From Mucilaginibacter gossypiicola (GTDB taxonomy: Bacteria; Bacteroidota; Bacteroidia; Sphingobacteriales; Sphingobacteriaceae): a stretch of DNA of 64,000 nucleotides. The stretch covers positions 924,465 to 988,464 of the forward strand of contig NZ_FOCL01000003.1 of NCBI RefSeq assembly GCF_900110105.1, in the 5' to 3' direction. Position 1 is the stretch's first letter, and the number at the start of each line of letters is the position of its first letter. Below the pieces are notes generated by a model, which was given only the letters and a program-made list of their open reading frames with translations, was not told the DNA's origin and ran no database searches. Position numbers and translations under genes: made by a program. Below, one piece after another: positions 52,562 to 62,600 of this stretch.

Positions 52562-54670
52562 TTAATAAAACACGTTTTCCTTCTCATGCAGCAGCATGGT
52601 AAAAGTTGGAGCGGGCAGCCCCGCTTCGTTAATTAAATTAGCCCTGGTAAATGGCTGCATGGCGTAGTTAATCCCCCTGATATTTTCACTGGCAGGAATT
52701 AAGAGGCATACTTTGTTTCCTTTGATGGTACCAGTTGTGAAAATACTTTGCCCTTTAGTATTGATCAGCTCAAAACCATTCAAAGCTTTATTACCTGCTG
52801 TTTTTAGTTGTGTAGCAAAGTCAAAGGATATCACAATCTGATTGGCTTGTTTGGTAGCCGTTAATGGTTCGGGACTGTTGGCTTTAACAGGCTGGTGATA
52901 GGTATAACGCGCTGCCAGCAAGGCCAGCCGTTCTCCTATTTCCTTTTTGCGGGTTGGGTGCACGTTCAATGAATCGCCGAGGTCGAAACTTACGGCCATT
53001 TGCGTATTGGGAATGCTTTTTTGCAGTTTGCGCTGGGCATCCCTGAAAACCGGCCACGAAGGCCGGTTGATGGTAGAGAGCTGTACTGTATAGAAAGGCA
53101 GATCAGCTCCCCATTTTTGCCGCCAGCTGCTTACCAATGTTGTAAACAAACGACTGTACAATTCAACGTTATGGGTATTGCTTTCGCCCTGATACCATAC
53201 CACACCCCTTACCGGGAATCGGGTAAGCGGATCAATGGCTGCTTCATAATTGTAACATGGCTCATAGCTGTGGCGCTGCTTTGGGTTGACGGCATTTTTG
53301 AGGTTGATGGCCGCCCGATCCCGGCAAAAAGCCATTTCATAATCGGAGGTGCGCCAGTTATTCAGCATATCAACCAGTTGATCGTCATGCTCCATCGTAT
53401 ACCGGTCTATCCATGACTCGGTTGGTGAACCTCCAACCGCCACTTCAATAAGGCCGATAGGAACACCGGCTTCTCTCGATATCTTTTGACCAAAATAGTA
53501 CGCCACTGCCGAAAAGCCTGCTACGGAGCTGCTGTCACATGCTTTCCATGAACCTGAGAAAAAATCCAGTTTATTCGCTTTAGATAAGCTTACGGAATCC
53601 CAAACCACCGGGTCAGTTTCGGCCAGCGGACTAAGTTTATATAGATGCAGTTTTGTATTCGCAGATGCAGTCCGCATAGCAGTATTTGCCTCTGCCGATC
53701 GGTTTAGCGGGAAATACATGTTAGATTGCCCTGCACAAAGCCAAACATCTCCCATTAAAATATTGCTGAGGGTAATACTGGTATCCTTAGCGCTCACCTT
53801 CATTTGAAAAGGCCCGCCTGCTTTTGATGCAGGCAGCATTACTTTCCATTCGCCATTTTCATTGGTCTTTGCTTTAGTGACGGCACCTTTGAACTTAACG
53901 GTGACTTCATCACCGGCATTAGCCGTGCCATATACCGGGATGGGGCGGTCGCGCTGTAATACCATTTGATCGGTAAATACGGCGGGTAACTTCAGGCCAC
54001 CATAATTTCCGGTAAGCCTGCGGTAAACAGTCCCCGCCAATATCGAAGCACCTTCTTTATCCGGGTGCAAATTATCGGCAAAAAGATCCGGCCGGTTATA
54101 AAGCGGTTTGTTAAAATCGATTAGATCAGCATGATTAGCTTTCGCGATCAAGGGGATCAGGTTTTGAGTTTGCCAGTACCAATCCCTGGTACCTGATTTG
54201 AATCTCGGATGCCCGCTGAAGATGGGGGTTAACCGGCAGATCAAGATGTGTACATGCGGATTGGCCTTCCTGATGGTATCAATCAACCAGGCATAGTCTG
54301 CTTCAAAATTTTGCCTGTAATCGGGCCAATCTCTCGAGTCGGTATCGTTCAACCCGAGATGAATAATAGCTACATCCGGCTTAGCATCTATCAATTCTTT
54401 AAACTCCGGCGTTTTATAATATGGATTATGCCCGCTTTTCAGCAAAGTAGCGCCGCTATGCCCAAAGTTTAAAACCTGGTATTGATTCCCCAGCAGTTTC
54501 TGCAGTTGGGCAGGGTAGCTCTCCTGTGCGGGATTAGCCAGGCCATAACCGTAGGTAACCGAATTACCAATGCAAGCTATTTTAATACCCCCCGTTTGGG
54601 CATATAACTGTTTTACCCCAATCAATAAAGCAAACAGCAGTAATAGATAATACTTGTTCTTAAATTTCAT
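52562..54670 (-). CDS. nanS: Sialate O-acetylesterase, two SGNH-type domains
   Basis: 702 aa with a signal peptide ending LYAQ (about 25). First domain (30-225) is a GDSL lipase-like SGNH: ACIGNSVTYGYGLANPAQESY, FGHSGATLLKSG, IHLGLNDTDSRDW, NLHPDKEGAS. After a beta-sandwich linker (IPVYGTANAGDEVTVKFKG) comes the sialate-O-acetylesterase (SASA) domain: DVWLCAGQSNMYFPLNRS (Ser of GQSNM), EVAVGGSPTESW, GVVWYQGESNTHN, NVHPTRKKEIGERLA. The two domains may act on different O-acetyl positions of sialic acid. Related two-domain enzymes occur in Bacteroidota nan loci. Confidence 0.9.
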   Translation of the reverse strand: MKFKNKYYLLLLFALLIGVKQLYAQTGGIKIACIGNSVTYGYGLANPAQESYPAQLQKLLGNQYQVLNFGHSGATLLKSGHNPYYKTPEFKELIDAKPDVAIIHLGLNDTDSRDWPDYRQNFEADYAWLIDTIRKANPHVHILICRLTPIFSGHPRFKSGTRDWYWQTQNLIPLIAKANHADLIDFNKPLYNRPDLFADNLHPDKEGASILAGTVYRRLTGNYGGLKLPAVFTDQMVLQRDRPIPVYGTANAGDEVTVKFKGAVTKAKTNENGEWKVMLPASKAGGPFQMKVSAKDTSITLSNILMGDVWLCAGQSNMYFPLNRSAEANTAMRTASANTKLHLYKLSPLAETDPVVWDSVSLSKANKLDFFSGSWKACDSSSVAGFSAVAYYFGQKISREAGVPIGLIEVAVGGSPTESWIDRYTMEHDDQLVDMLNNWRTSDYEMAFCRDRAAINLKNAVNPKQRHSYEPCYNYEAAIDPLTRFPVRGVVWYQGESNTHNVELYSRLFTTLVSSWRQKWGADLPFYTVQLSTINRPSWPVFRDAQRKLQKSIPNTQMAVSFDLGDSLNVHPTRKKEIGERLALLAARYTYHQPVKANSPEPLTATKQANQIVISFDFATQLKTAGNKALNGFELINTKGQSIFTTGTIKGNKVCLLIPASENIRGINYAMQPFTRANLINEAGLPAPTFTMLLHEKENVFY

Positions 54671-54696
54671 CTGCTAAATTTTAGGAATGGAATAAA

Positions 54697-55938
54697 TCAG
54701 GCATCGGCATACTCGTCACGTGCCGGTCGCAGGAAATATAGCTGCACTGCAAGGGCAACCAGCACTACAGCCGCCAGCATGGCAAAGTCGGCCCCGAGGC
54801 TCCCGGCATCCGATGATTTGCCCAAACTATCCGTTATGAACGCGCCAAAAAACACGCCTGTCATATTCATAATGCCATAGGCCGTTGCCCGGTACTTCGC
54901 CGAAACAAACTGGCACAGGATAGGCATATTATTGGCATCAAACATGCCATAGCCTAACCCGAAGCAGATCCCGGCCCCCAAAACGTATATCAGTGAATGG
55001 CCATACCCCATGAGCAAGAGCGCAGGAATGGTAAGAGCCAGGCCAATAGCACTGGTAAATACCCTCCCCTTTTTATTTCCCTGCACCCACTTGTCGGATA
55101 AAAGCCCGCCCATGATCACCCCTATAAATGAGGAAACAGCTATGGTGATGGTAGAGAGCGGCCCGGCAGTCGCCATATCAATATGGAGGTTTTGAGCGAA
55201 CAGCGTAGGCAGCCAGTTTTTGGTAGCCCAACCCGGCAGACTGGAAACAGCAAAATAAAACAGGATAGCCCAGAAAGCCTTGTTGCTTATTAAAGCGGCC
55301 AATCCTTTAAACAAATTATTGCCCTGTTTTGAGGATTGCCCCTCAGCTATGATTATATCGCCGGTTTTATCTTTCTCTTTCAAAAAAAGTATCAGTATCA
55401 CCGAGTACACCATGCCAACAACTCCAAACGACTGAAAGGTAGCCTGCCACGAAAAAGCGGCCGCGGCTGTAGCACCAAAACCGCCCAACGCCTGCCCCAC
55501 ATATAAACCCGTCATGTGTACACCCACGGCAAGCGACCTCGATTTGGCCGTATGAAAATCAGCTATCAGCGATAGCCCGGCTGGAATATACAAAGCCTCA
55601 CTAATGCCCATAATAGCACGCAGAATATAAAGCTGATTAAACGTCGTGGCATACCCCATGGCAAACGTAACGCCCGACCAAACAAACAAGCTCCAAACAA
55701 TTAACCATTTGCGGTTCAACCTATCGGCGATAAGTCCTGAAACGGGGCTCATCAAGCCGTAGATCCAAAGGAATACCGCCATCAGGTAGCCAAAGTTGGT
55801 TGCTGATTTAAGTTCTGCTATATCTATTTCCATGGCCGGTTTCATAACCGAGAGCATTTGCCTGTCCATGTAATTGAGCAAAGCCACTACCCATAACAGG
55901 GCAACCACAAGCCAGGGATAATTTTTTCCTTCTTTCAT
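54697..55938 (-). CDS. nanT: Sialic acid permease NanT (MFS, ACS-like)
   Basis: 413 aa, 12 TM, inner membrane. ALLNYMDRQMLSVMKPAM at the start and GLMSPVSGLIADRLNRKW in the first half are typical of the anion:cation symporter branch that holds hexuronate and sialic acid transporters. Other segments are GISEALYIPAGLSLIADFH and GGLLSDKWVQGNKKGR. It is encoded between the NanM epimerase (4-bp ATGA overlap) and the sialate esterase, so N-acetylneuraminate uptake is the clear inference. The hexuronate branch is the alternative by sequence alone. Confidence 0.88.
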   Translation of the reverse strand: MKEGKNYPWLVVALLWVVALLNYMDRQMLSVMKPAMEIDIAELKSATNFGYLMAVFLWIYGLMSPVSGLIADRLNRKWLIVWSLFVWSGVTFAMGYATTFNQLYILRAIMGISEALYIPAGLSLIADFHTAKSRSLAVGVHMTGLYVGQALGGFGATAAAAFSWQATFQSFGVVGMVYSVILILFLKEKDKTGDIIIAEGQSSKQGNNLFKGLAALISNKAFWAILFYFAVSSLPGWATKNWLPTLFAQNLHIDMATAGPLSTITIAVSSFIGVIMGGLLSDKWVQGNKKGRVFTSAIGLALTIPALLLMGYGHSLIYVLGAGICFGLGYGMFDANNMPILCQFVSAKYRATAYGIMNMTGVFFGAFITDSLGKSSDAGSLGADFAMLAAVVLVALAVQLYFLRPARDEYADA

Positions 55939-57125
55939 CTGCTATTCAATTTTCCCATACTTATTGCCGATGTCCGGGTGCCGGGTTTAATTTCCCCTCC
56001 CGGAATAAAGATCTCATCATTCCACAATACTGCCGTGGTAGTTACCTGTCCGTAAAATGGTAAATGGCCAATCTTTTCCCAAAGGTTGCTAAGGGTATTA
56101 AATCGGTAAACGTCCCGGCTAAAACCAGGATGATTATTTAGCAGCGTTAGCTTTTGTTGCTGCAGACTCTGCTTTTCTTCCTCCGTTTTAGCCCTCGCTA
56201 TAAGCGCATTGTAAGTTTCTATCTTATGAAAGATGGTTCCTTTATCGCCACCAATTAACACAATATGACGCGTACCGGCAGCTACCGCGGTTGCTGCCGA
56301 GATATTGATCGGGCGTTTTCCCTCAATAATATTACTCAGCCCTGTCCATTGGTTATCTGTAGGGTCGTAACAAAAAGTGTAACCATGCAAATCGCTTATA
56401 CCTGATGCAGTACTGCTCCGGCCGCCTATGACATAAATGCAGGGGTGTTTCCCGTTTGATTGCGTAACGGCAACCGAATGTGACATAGCCACCGGCAAAT
56501 CTGTTATAGACTTCCATCGCGGTTTTTGATCGGCCAGGTTAAGCGTAAAACATTTAGCGGATGGCTTCCCTTCACTTTCGCCTCCAATTAAATAGATCAT
56601 CTTTCCAACACTGGTCATGCAGGCGTTGGCCAAAGGCAAAGGCAAGGACGGAAAATCGGCAATAACCACATCCTTTTTCTCAGCATCCCAGTTCATTAAA
56701 AAAACAGCGGTGCTGCCAGAGCTTGTTTCGGTTTCACCTCCGGCACAAACAACACCTTCAGGAATAGTTGTACTTGCTCCGTAAGCTATTTTGCGCGGCA
56801 GATGATTTGTTTTAGCCCTGAGCCAATTGAATTTGCCATTCGCACCCTTTTCCAAAACATACACATCATCATAGTGCAGCTTTTTGCCTCCCTGCCAGGG
56901 CATAGCGCCATCTGCAAAGTTGGATCCTCCGGCTATGATCAAAACACCGTTACTGGTGCCTGTAAAAACACCCGCCAGGCCTAATTGCTTATCTGTTCCG
57001 GGGGCCGGAGGGATCTGCGTGGGTACAGACCAGCTTATTTTTTCTAAATCCTTATCCTGGGCCATGGTATGGCCCGCCAATGCGATGCTGCCTGTCATTA
57101 AAAGTAAGTAGATTATAAATTTCAT
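55935..57125 (-). CDS. nanM: N-acetylneuraminate epimerase NanM (kelch propeller)
   Basis: 396 aa with a signal peptide ending TMAQD (about 22), so periplasmic. Kelch repeats: VLIIAGGSNFADGAMPWQGG, VVCAGGETETSSGS, MIYLIGGESEGKPSAKC, CIYVIGGRSSTASGISDL, HIVLIGGDKGTIF and EIFIPGGEIKPGTRTS. NanM converts alpha-Neu5Ac released by sialidase to the beta anomer. It starts 2 bp after nanA and overlaps nanT by 4 bp, tightly coupled with uptake and cleavage. Confidence 0.93.
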   Translation of the reverse strand: MKFIIYLLLMTGSIALAGHTMAQDKDLEKISWSVPTQIPPAPGTDKQLGLAGVFTGTSNGVLIIAGGSNFADGAMPWQGGKKLHYDDVYVLEKGANGKFNWLRAKTNHLPRKIAYGASTTIPEGVVCAGGETETSSGSTAVFLMNWDAEKKDVVIADFPSLPLPLANACMTSVGKMIYLIGGESEGKPSAKCFTLNLADQKPRWKSITDLPVAMSHSVAVTQSNGKHPCIYVIGGRSSTASGISDLHGYTFCYDPTDNQWTGLSNIIEGKRPINISAATAVAAGTRHIVLIGGDKGTIFHKIETYNALIARAKTEEEKQSLQQQKLTLLNNHPGFSRDVYRFNTLSNLWEKIGHLPFYGQVTTTAVLWNDEIFIPGGEIKPGTRTSAISMGKLNSR

Positions 57126-57127
57126 TA

Positions 57128-58066
57128 TTACAGGTTAGCAGCGGGCGCAACTGATTTGAAATGATCGAAGCCCAGTTCAGAAACATCTAATTTAAAGTTT
57201 TCAAACTGTTCTGCTGTCATATTAGCAACCGGGAGCCTAAATTCTCCGCAATCCACACCAACTAACTTCATATAAGCCTTGCCTGTGGCAATTCCACCGT
57301 ATTTGCCCAGCAGGCGAATCATATCAATTGATTTTTGCTGAAGTTGTTGAGCCCTGCTCAAATCATTACTGTTAAAAGCCTCAATAAGTTCATGATATAA
57401 TGGCGCTGCGTAATTAAAGGTGCTGCCTACCGCGCCTTTACTCCCCACAGCAAGTGCCGAAAGCATATTTTCATCCCTACCCCAAAGCATATCATATTTC
57501 CCGTTTTGAAAGTTGATACAGCTTTGAAAATCCATAAAATCCTCATGGGTATATTTAATGCCGGCAAAGTTATCCAGCTTACCATCCAGGGCTTTCAGCA
57601 AATCAAGCATAGCAAAATTGCCTCCGGTTAAAACCGGGATATGATAATAGTAAAAAGGCATGTTAGGTACTGCGGATGCTACTGCCATACAGCTTTCGGC
57701 CAGTTTATTTACATTGGCCGGTTTAAAGTAAAAAGCAGATGTCAATGAAATTGCATACAAACCTATTTCCTGTGCATGTTTAGCCAGATCTATACAATCG
57801 GCCAGGCAGGTTCCGCCTAAAAGTGGCATCACCTTAAAATCAGGATCATGGTTGGATGCTTTGGCCCAGGCTTCGGCTACCAACTTTTTTTCGTTTAGTG
57901 TTAAGGATACCCCTTCGCCTGTTGAGCCGTTGATAAATGCGCCGGTGATGCCGTTATGCTTCAGAAAAGCATAGTAGGCCGGTACAATGCTCAGATCCAG
58001 TTCGCCCTTTGCATTTAAAGGAGAAAAAGGTGCGCTGATCAATCCCTGTAGATGTTCGATTTTCAT
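57128..58066 (-). CDS. nanA: N-acetylneuraminate lyase NanA
   Basis: 312 aa, cytoplasmic, DHDPS/NAL superfamily barrel. The carboxylate-binding loop is INGSTGEG (47-52 region); the catalytic tyrosine lies in FYYYHIP (probably Y141), and the Schiff-base lysine is K171 in GIKYTHED. It cleaves Neu5Ac to pyruvate and ManNAc. The motif YYYHIP rather than YNIP is usual in Bacteroidota and eukaryotic-type lyases. It is separated from susD by 60 bp with a strong hairpin. Confidence 0.95.
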   Translation of the reverse strand: MKIEHLQGLISAPFSPLNAKGELDLSIVPAYYAFLKHNGITGAFINGSTGEGVSLTLNEKKLVAEAWAKASNHDPDFKVMPLLGGTCLADCIDLAKHAQEIGLYAISLTSAFYFKPANVNKLAESCMAVASAVPNMPFYYYHIPVLTGGNFAMLDLLKALDGKLDNFAGIKYTHEDFMDFQSCINFQNGKYDMLWGRDENMLSALAVGSKGAVGSTFNYAAPLYHELIEAFNSNDLSRAQQLQQKSIDMIRLLGKYGGIATGKAYMKLVGVDCGEFRLPVANMTAEQFENFKLDVSELGFDHFKSVAPAANL

Positions 58067-58088
58067 GTAATTATATATAAATGAGCAA

Positions 58089-58114
58089 TAACCGGGAGAT
58101 CATGCTCCCGGTTA
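58089..58114. terminator. Perfect hairpin between susD and nanA
   Basis: TAACCGGGAG (58089-58098) and CTCCCGGTTA (58105-58114) are perfect complements around ATCATG. It lies 12 bp after the SusD stop and 22 bp before the NanA start. No strong U-tract follows on the minus strand, so it more likely stabilises the upstream mRNA end or attenuates partly than fully terminates. Confidence 0.75.
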
Positions 58115-58126
58115 AATAAAAACTTG

Positions 58127-59671
58127 TTAAAAAGATGCGTAACCCGCGGTTTGTACCAGTAACCTGTTGTTGGTTAACGTGGTACGGTCAACCGGCCAAA
58201 ACAGCGCGTATGCCTGCGATGATGGTAACGTGGTGTGTTCATACACAAAGCTGTCGCCAGCCCTGCGCAGGTCATACCATCGTTTGCCTTCAAATACGAA
58301 CTCAAAGAAACGCTCCTGCAAAATGGCTTCTGTTGGATTGGCGTCTATTGCTTGGTTAGGGAATCCCTGTGTGGATGCATCATAGTTTGAACCGTAAGCC
58401 CGTACCCTTACCTGGTTAATCTCCGTTGCCGGCGATTCGCCTAACACTACTTTAGCTTCAGCCAGCATGAGCAGCAAGTCTGCATACCGATAGATGGGGA
58501 AATCATTGGTGATCAACCTTGCTCCTGCGTTTTGCTCACCCTGGTATTTATCAGTAAAACATCCGGCAATTTTAAATGTACCATCGGCTAATTTTTGATA
58601 AGCGGGTTGTATGCTGGCCAGCTTGCGGCTGTCCTTATCGTTAAAAGCCCTGAAAGCAGCTATTCTTACAGGTGCCCTGAGCAGACCTCCCCAATTATCA
58701 ATTGTAGGCGAAAACTGGCGGTTAGCTAATGAATCGTAAAAGTTGGCGATCAGACCGCTTTGTGGTACAAAACTGCTTTGTACAAATGACATGGTAGCTT
58801 CATTAAACTGGTAATGGCTTACGAATATCATCTCATTATTGCCTTTGGTTGTTGTAGCAAATACGTCGCTGTATTTAGGCAACAACTGCAGGGCAGGAAC
58901 ATTGGTTTGGATATCGGTCAACGCTGCTTTTGCGGTAGCTGCATCTGCAGCGGCATTACCGCGGTGGGCCGTCCATAAATAAACATCGGCTTTAAGCATC
59001 AGCGTGGCCGATTTTGACCAGTACGATTTCAGGTTCCTGAAGGAATAATCTGTCCCGAAACTTGCAGTCGACTTATCAATATCCGCTTTAATGAGCGCCA
59101 ATACATCTGCCGCAGGCGAAGCTGCCTTAGCCAGGTTGGAAATATCAAGCGTAGAACCAGATGTAGGTTCGGTTTGAATGATCACATTGCCCCAGCTGCG
59201 GTACAATTGGTAATAGTAAAAAGCACGCATCCCGTACGCAATGCCCAAATAGTAATTCTTATTTGCTGCGGTTACGATATCGGTACTGTTCAGCTTGCTG
59301 ATCAGCAAATTGAGCTGGTTGATATTGTTGTAAAACCCACCGAAACTGCTTACACCAGGATTATCCAGATTAAGATTTTGTGTCCACAAGCGTTCAAGTC
59401 CCTGGGTGGCTTCGCCTGTAAAGGTGCCATTGGTGCCTGGGTCTGTAGCGAAGATATCCGCGCGCATTTCGCCAAGCGTTTGAAAGGCTGCATTGTTAGA
59501 CCTGAACTGCGTATGTACGCCAGCTACAAATGAATCGAACTGGTCGGCTGTTTTCCAGAAATTACCGTCGGTAACGCTGCTCACAGGTGCCAGGTCCAGT
59601 TGCTTCCGGCACGAGCTTGACAATGCCAGGATGAATAATCCTGCAAAGATGACTGAAGTATATTTTTTCAT
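58127..59671 (-). CDS. nanU: SusD-like lipoprotein of the sialic acid locus (NanU-type)
   Basis: 514 aa. MKKYTSVIFAGLFILALSSSC gives a lipobox with Cys21. SusD fold: RKQLDLAPVSSVTDGNFWKT, LTSTDIVTAANKNYYLGIAYGMRAFYYYQLYRSWG-like helices, FPIYRYADLLLMLAEAKVVLG, LQERFFEFVFEGKRWYDLRRAGD. It binds sialic acid or sialoglycans at the surface and caps the SusC barrel. It begins 17 bp after the SusC stop. The assignment as NanU follows from the flanking genes. Confidence 0.93.
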   Translation of the reverse strand: MKKYTSVIFAGLFILALSSSCRKQLDLAPVSSVTDGNFWKTADQFDSFVAGVHTQFRSNNAAFQTLGEMRADIFATDPGTNGTFTGEATQGLERLWTQNLNLDNPGVSSFGGFYNNINQLNLLISKLNSTDIVTAANKNYYLGIAYGMRAFYYYQLYRSWGNVIIQTEPTSGSTLDISNLAKAASPAADVLALIKADIDKSTASFGTDYSFRNLKSYWSKSATLMLKADVYLWTAHRGNAAADAATAKAALTDIQTNVPALQLLPKYSDVFATTTKGNNEMIFVSHYQFNEATMSFVQSSFVPQSGLIANFYDSLANRQFSPTIDNWGGLLRAPVRIAAFRAFNDKDSRKLASIQPAYQKLADGTFKIAGCFTDKYQGEQNAGARLITNDFPIYRYADLLLMLAEAKVVLGESPATEINQVRVRAYGSNYDASTQGFPNQAIDANPTEAILQERFFEFVFEGKRWYDLRRAGDSFVYEHTTLPSSQAYALFWPVDRTTLTNNRLLVQTAGYASF

Positions 59672-59688
59672 TTCGAAATATTTAAAGG

Positions 59689-62600
59689 TTAGAATGATGC
59701 CTGAACACCTACTACAAATGATTTAGGGGTTGGATACGTGCCCTGGTAAATACCTGTCAGCGATCCGTTGGACACCGGAGCTTCAGGTGTCGGCCCGCTG
59801 AACTTTTTGATATAGAACAGGTTACTGCCACTGGCAAACAATCGCATTTTGGAGAATATCTTTGTTTTATCCAGCAGGGGCTTAGCAAAATCATATGACA
59901 ACGTTATTTCACGGCAGGCCAAATAATTCCCGCTCTCGTAAAAATTGGAGTTGTTACCATTCAGCACCGCACTGGCGTTATTGCCCCGCGTGTAGTTTTG
60001 TTTAGAACCAACCACCTGATCGGCATAGTAAACCTTTGGTATATTGGTATTGGTGTTGGTTGGCGACCAGGCCTGTTTTTGCAGGTCGATATAGTTAAAA
60101 GTACCTTGATAGTTACCCAAAGTACGCGCAACAAGGTCGTTATAAATGGTGTTACCTAAGGTATATTCAAACCGCGAGTAAAACGAGAATGCTTTGTATG
60201 ATAGGTTGAAGTTGAAACCTCCTGTCCATTTAGGGTAGATGTTACCAAGATAAACCTGGTCGCGCGAATCAATCGTATCGTTTTTGTCTACGTCCTGCCA
60301 GTTCACATCGCCCGGGGTAATGTGCCCACCTTTGCCTGCTGCCTGGTTAGGGCCGGTAATGCCTGCAACATTATCTACACGGTTGCCCGCGTTAGCCGCA
60401 ACATCAGCAGCGTCTTTAAATATAGATACCTGTTTGTAACCATAGATCTGACCCAATGGCTGCCCTTCCTGGATACCGCCTACCCAAATAACTTTGCCCG
60501 ATTTTGGATCATAAACCTGCAAACCTCCCTGCCTGTTATTTACGTTGCCGTTATATGGCAGCTTTAACACTTTGTTTTTCACAAATGAAGCGGTCGCACC
60601 TATATCAACCCTCAAACCATTTGGGTTGTTAACTATGTTGGCCTTTACGGTAAACTCGTAGCCTTTATTTTGAAGTGTACCCAGGTTAGTTTGGATACTT
60701 GAAAAACCGGTATAGCTCGGCAATGGCAAACTTGTTAACAGGTCGCTGGTGATGCGGTTATAATAATCAAATAGGAAACTCACCCTGTCTTTAAAGAAAC
60801 CGATATCTGCACCAACATCTGTAGTTCGGCTTTTTTCCCACCTTAAATTAGCATTGGTTAAACCTGTATTCAGGAAACTGCCCTGCCCGTTGTATAATGT
60901 TTGGGCGGCATAAACACCCTGCACATCATAGTTGCCTAAGCCAGCGATATTACCGTTTGAGCCATAACTTGCGCGTGGTTTAAAAGTTGAGAATACTTTA
61001 TTAAGTCCCCATTTTTCAAAAAATGCTTCGCGGCCAACATTCCAGCCTGCAGATACGCCTGGGAAATAACCGATCCGGTTGCCTGGCGCCAACTGCGAAA
61101 CACCGTCTTCCCTCAATACAAAGGTGAGCAGGTATTTGCTGTCATACGCGTAGTTGATACGGGTAAAGGTTGAAATTATCCGGTTTTCGGCCTGGTTACT
61201 GTAATTTCCGCCAACGGCAAATAAAGTAGAAGCATTTGCTGTGGAGATATTATCGGTAGGCGCATTGGTACCATCTACCTGGATCCCGAGCGCTTTCTGA
61301 TCGTAATACTCGGCACCTATCATCGCGCTCAGGTCATGCTTGCCGAATGATTTGGTATAGTTCAGGATAGCATTATAGGTTTGCTGAAAGTTACGGGAAT
61401 AACCTGCAATAGATTCCCTGCTGGTGCTGCTGTATGATGGCGGGTTGGCAAACAAAGTAGCATAAGTTTGCGTAGCCTGCTGAAACGACTGGTTAATTTG
61501 CTGGTTCAGGTAGCCACTGCCCGATACCTTGAAAAACAAGCCCGGCATAATATCCCACTTAACAGCAGCATTAGCTACAATCCTGTCAACCTCGTTGCTA
61601 CGTTTAAGTTTACCCAGCCAGTATAGCGGGTTACCGTCGCTGATACTATTGCCCGGGTTAGGCTGTGTTTTAGCCGCATCCAGCCATGGGTTGAAAGTTG
61701 GCCATAAAGCTAAGGTGCGGTACAGCGAGTTCACATCACCGGCAGGAGCACCCAATTGAGATGAGGTTGAAAGGGTTACACCGGTTGATACCTCCACATT
61801 GGGTTTTACTTTGTATGAGCCATTGAAATCGCCGGAATAGCGGTTATAGTTAGAGCCTACTATAACTCCGTCCTCATTATAATAATCCAAACTGGCAAAG
61901 TATTTACCTTTATCGTTACCTCCTATTGCACTCAGGTAATGATCCTGTGTACGGGTATTTCTGAATAAAACGTTTTCAACTTCTTTGCTATGATCTTTAT
62001 AGATGATCTTACTGCCGGGATTGGCAGGATCGTCGATGTCCTGCCAGCCCTGGGATAGCAGGTTTTGGTTTGCAGCTGTTTCGGCACGGATATCGAAGGA
62101 TGCGAGGTTTGCGGCATCGGTCAATAAACCATATCCGCGGGTAGCGTTGATCTGCGCAAGCGTGCGGCCCGAGTTGATGTTACCTAAGCGGTTATAGTAT
62201 ATATAGTCGCCGGCATTCATATAGTTATAACCCTGGCGCTGGCGGTTAAAGCCCTCGGTGAATTTGTAAGTGACCTGCGCAGTGCCGTTTTTACCTTGTT
62301 TTGTGGTAATTAATATTACCCCGTTATTGGCACGCGCACCATAAATAGCTGTCGAAGCTGCATCTTTCAACAGGTCAATTGAGGCGATATCATCTGCCGG
62401 AATATCATTATAAGCCCGGATAACCCCATCAACCACCACTAACGGGGCACCCGGACTATTAATAGATGCGCCACCCCTCAGCACAATCAGCGGAGTTGCA
62501 CCGGGAGCGCCACTACTATTAACTACCTGTAAACCTGAAACGGTTCCCTGCAGCGCACTGCCGATATTTGCCCTTGGCGCAGTCGCCAATATTTTATTAT

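Noticed and set aside
54697..55938. Reading the MFS permease as a hexuronate transporter serving the pectin locus
   Set aside because: The family fits, but it overlaps nanM and lies inside the nan operon, so sialic acid is the better substrate.
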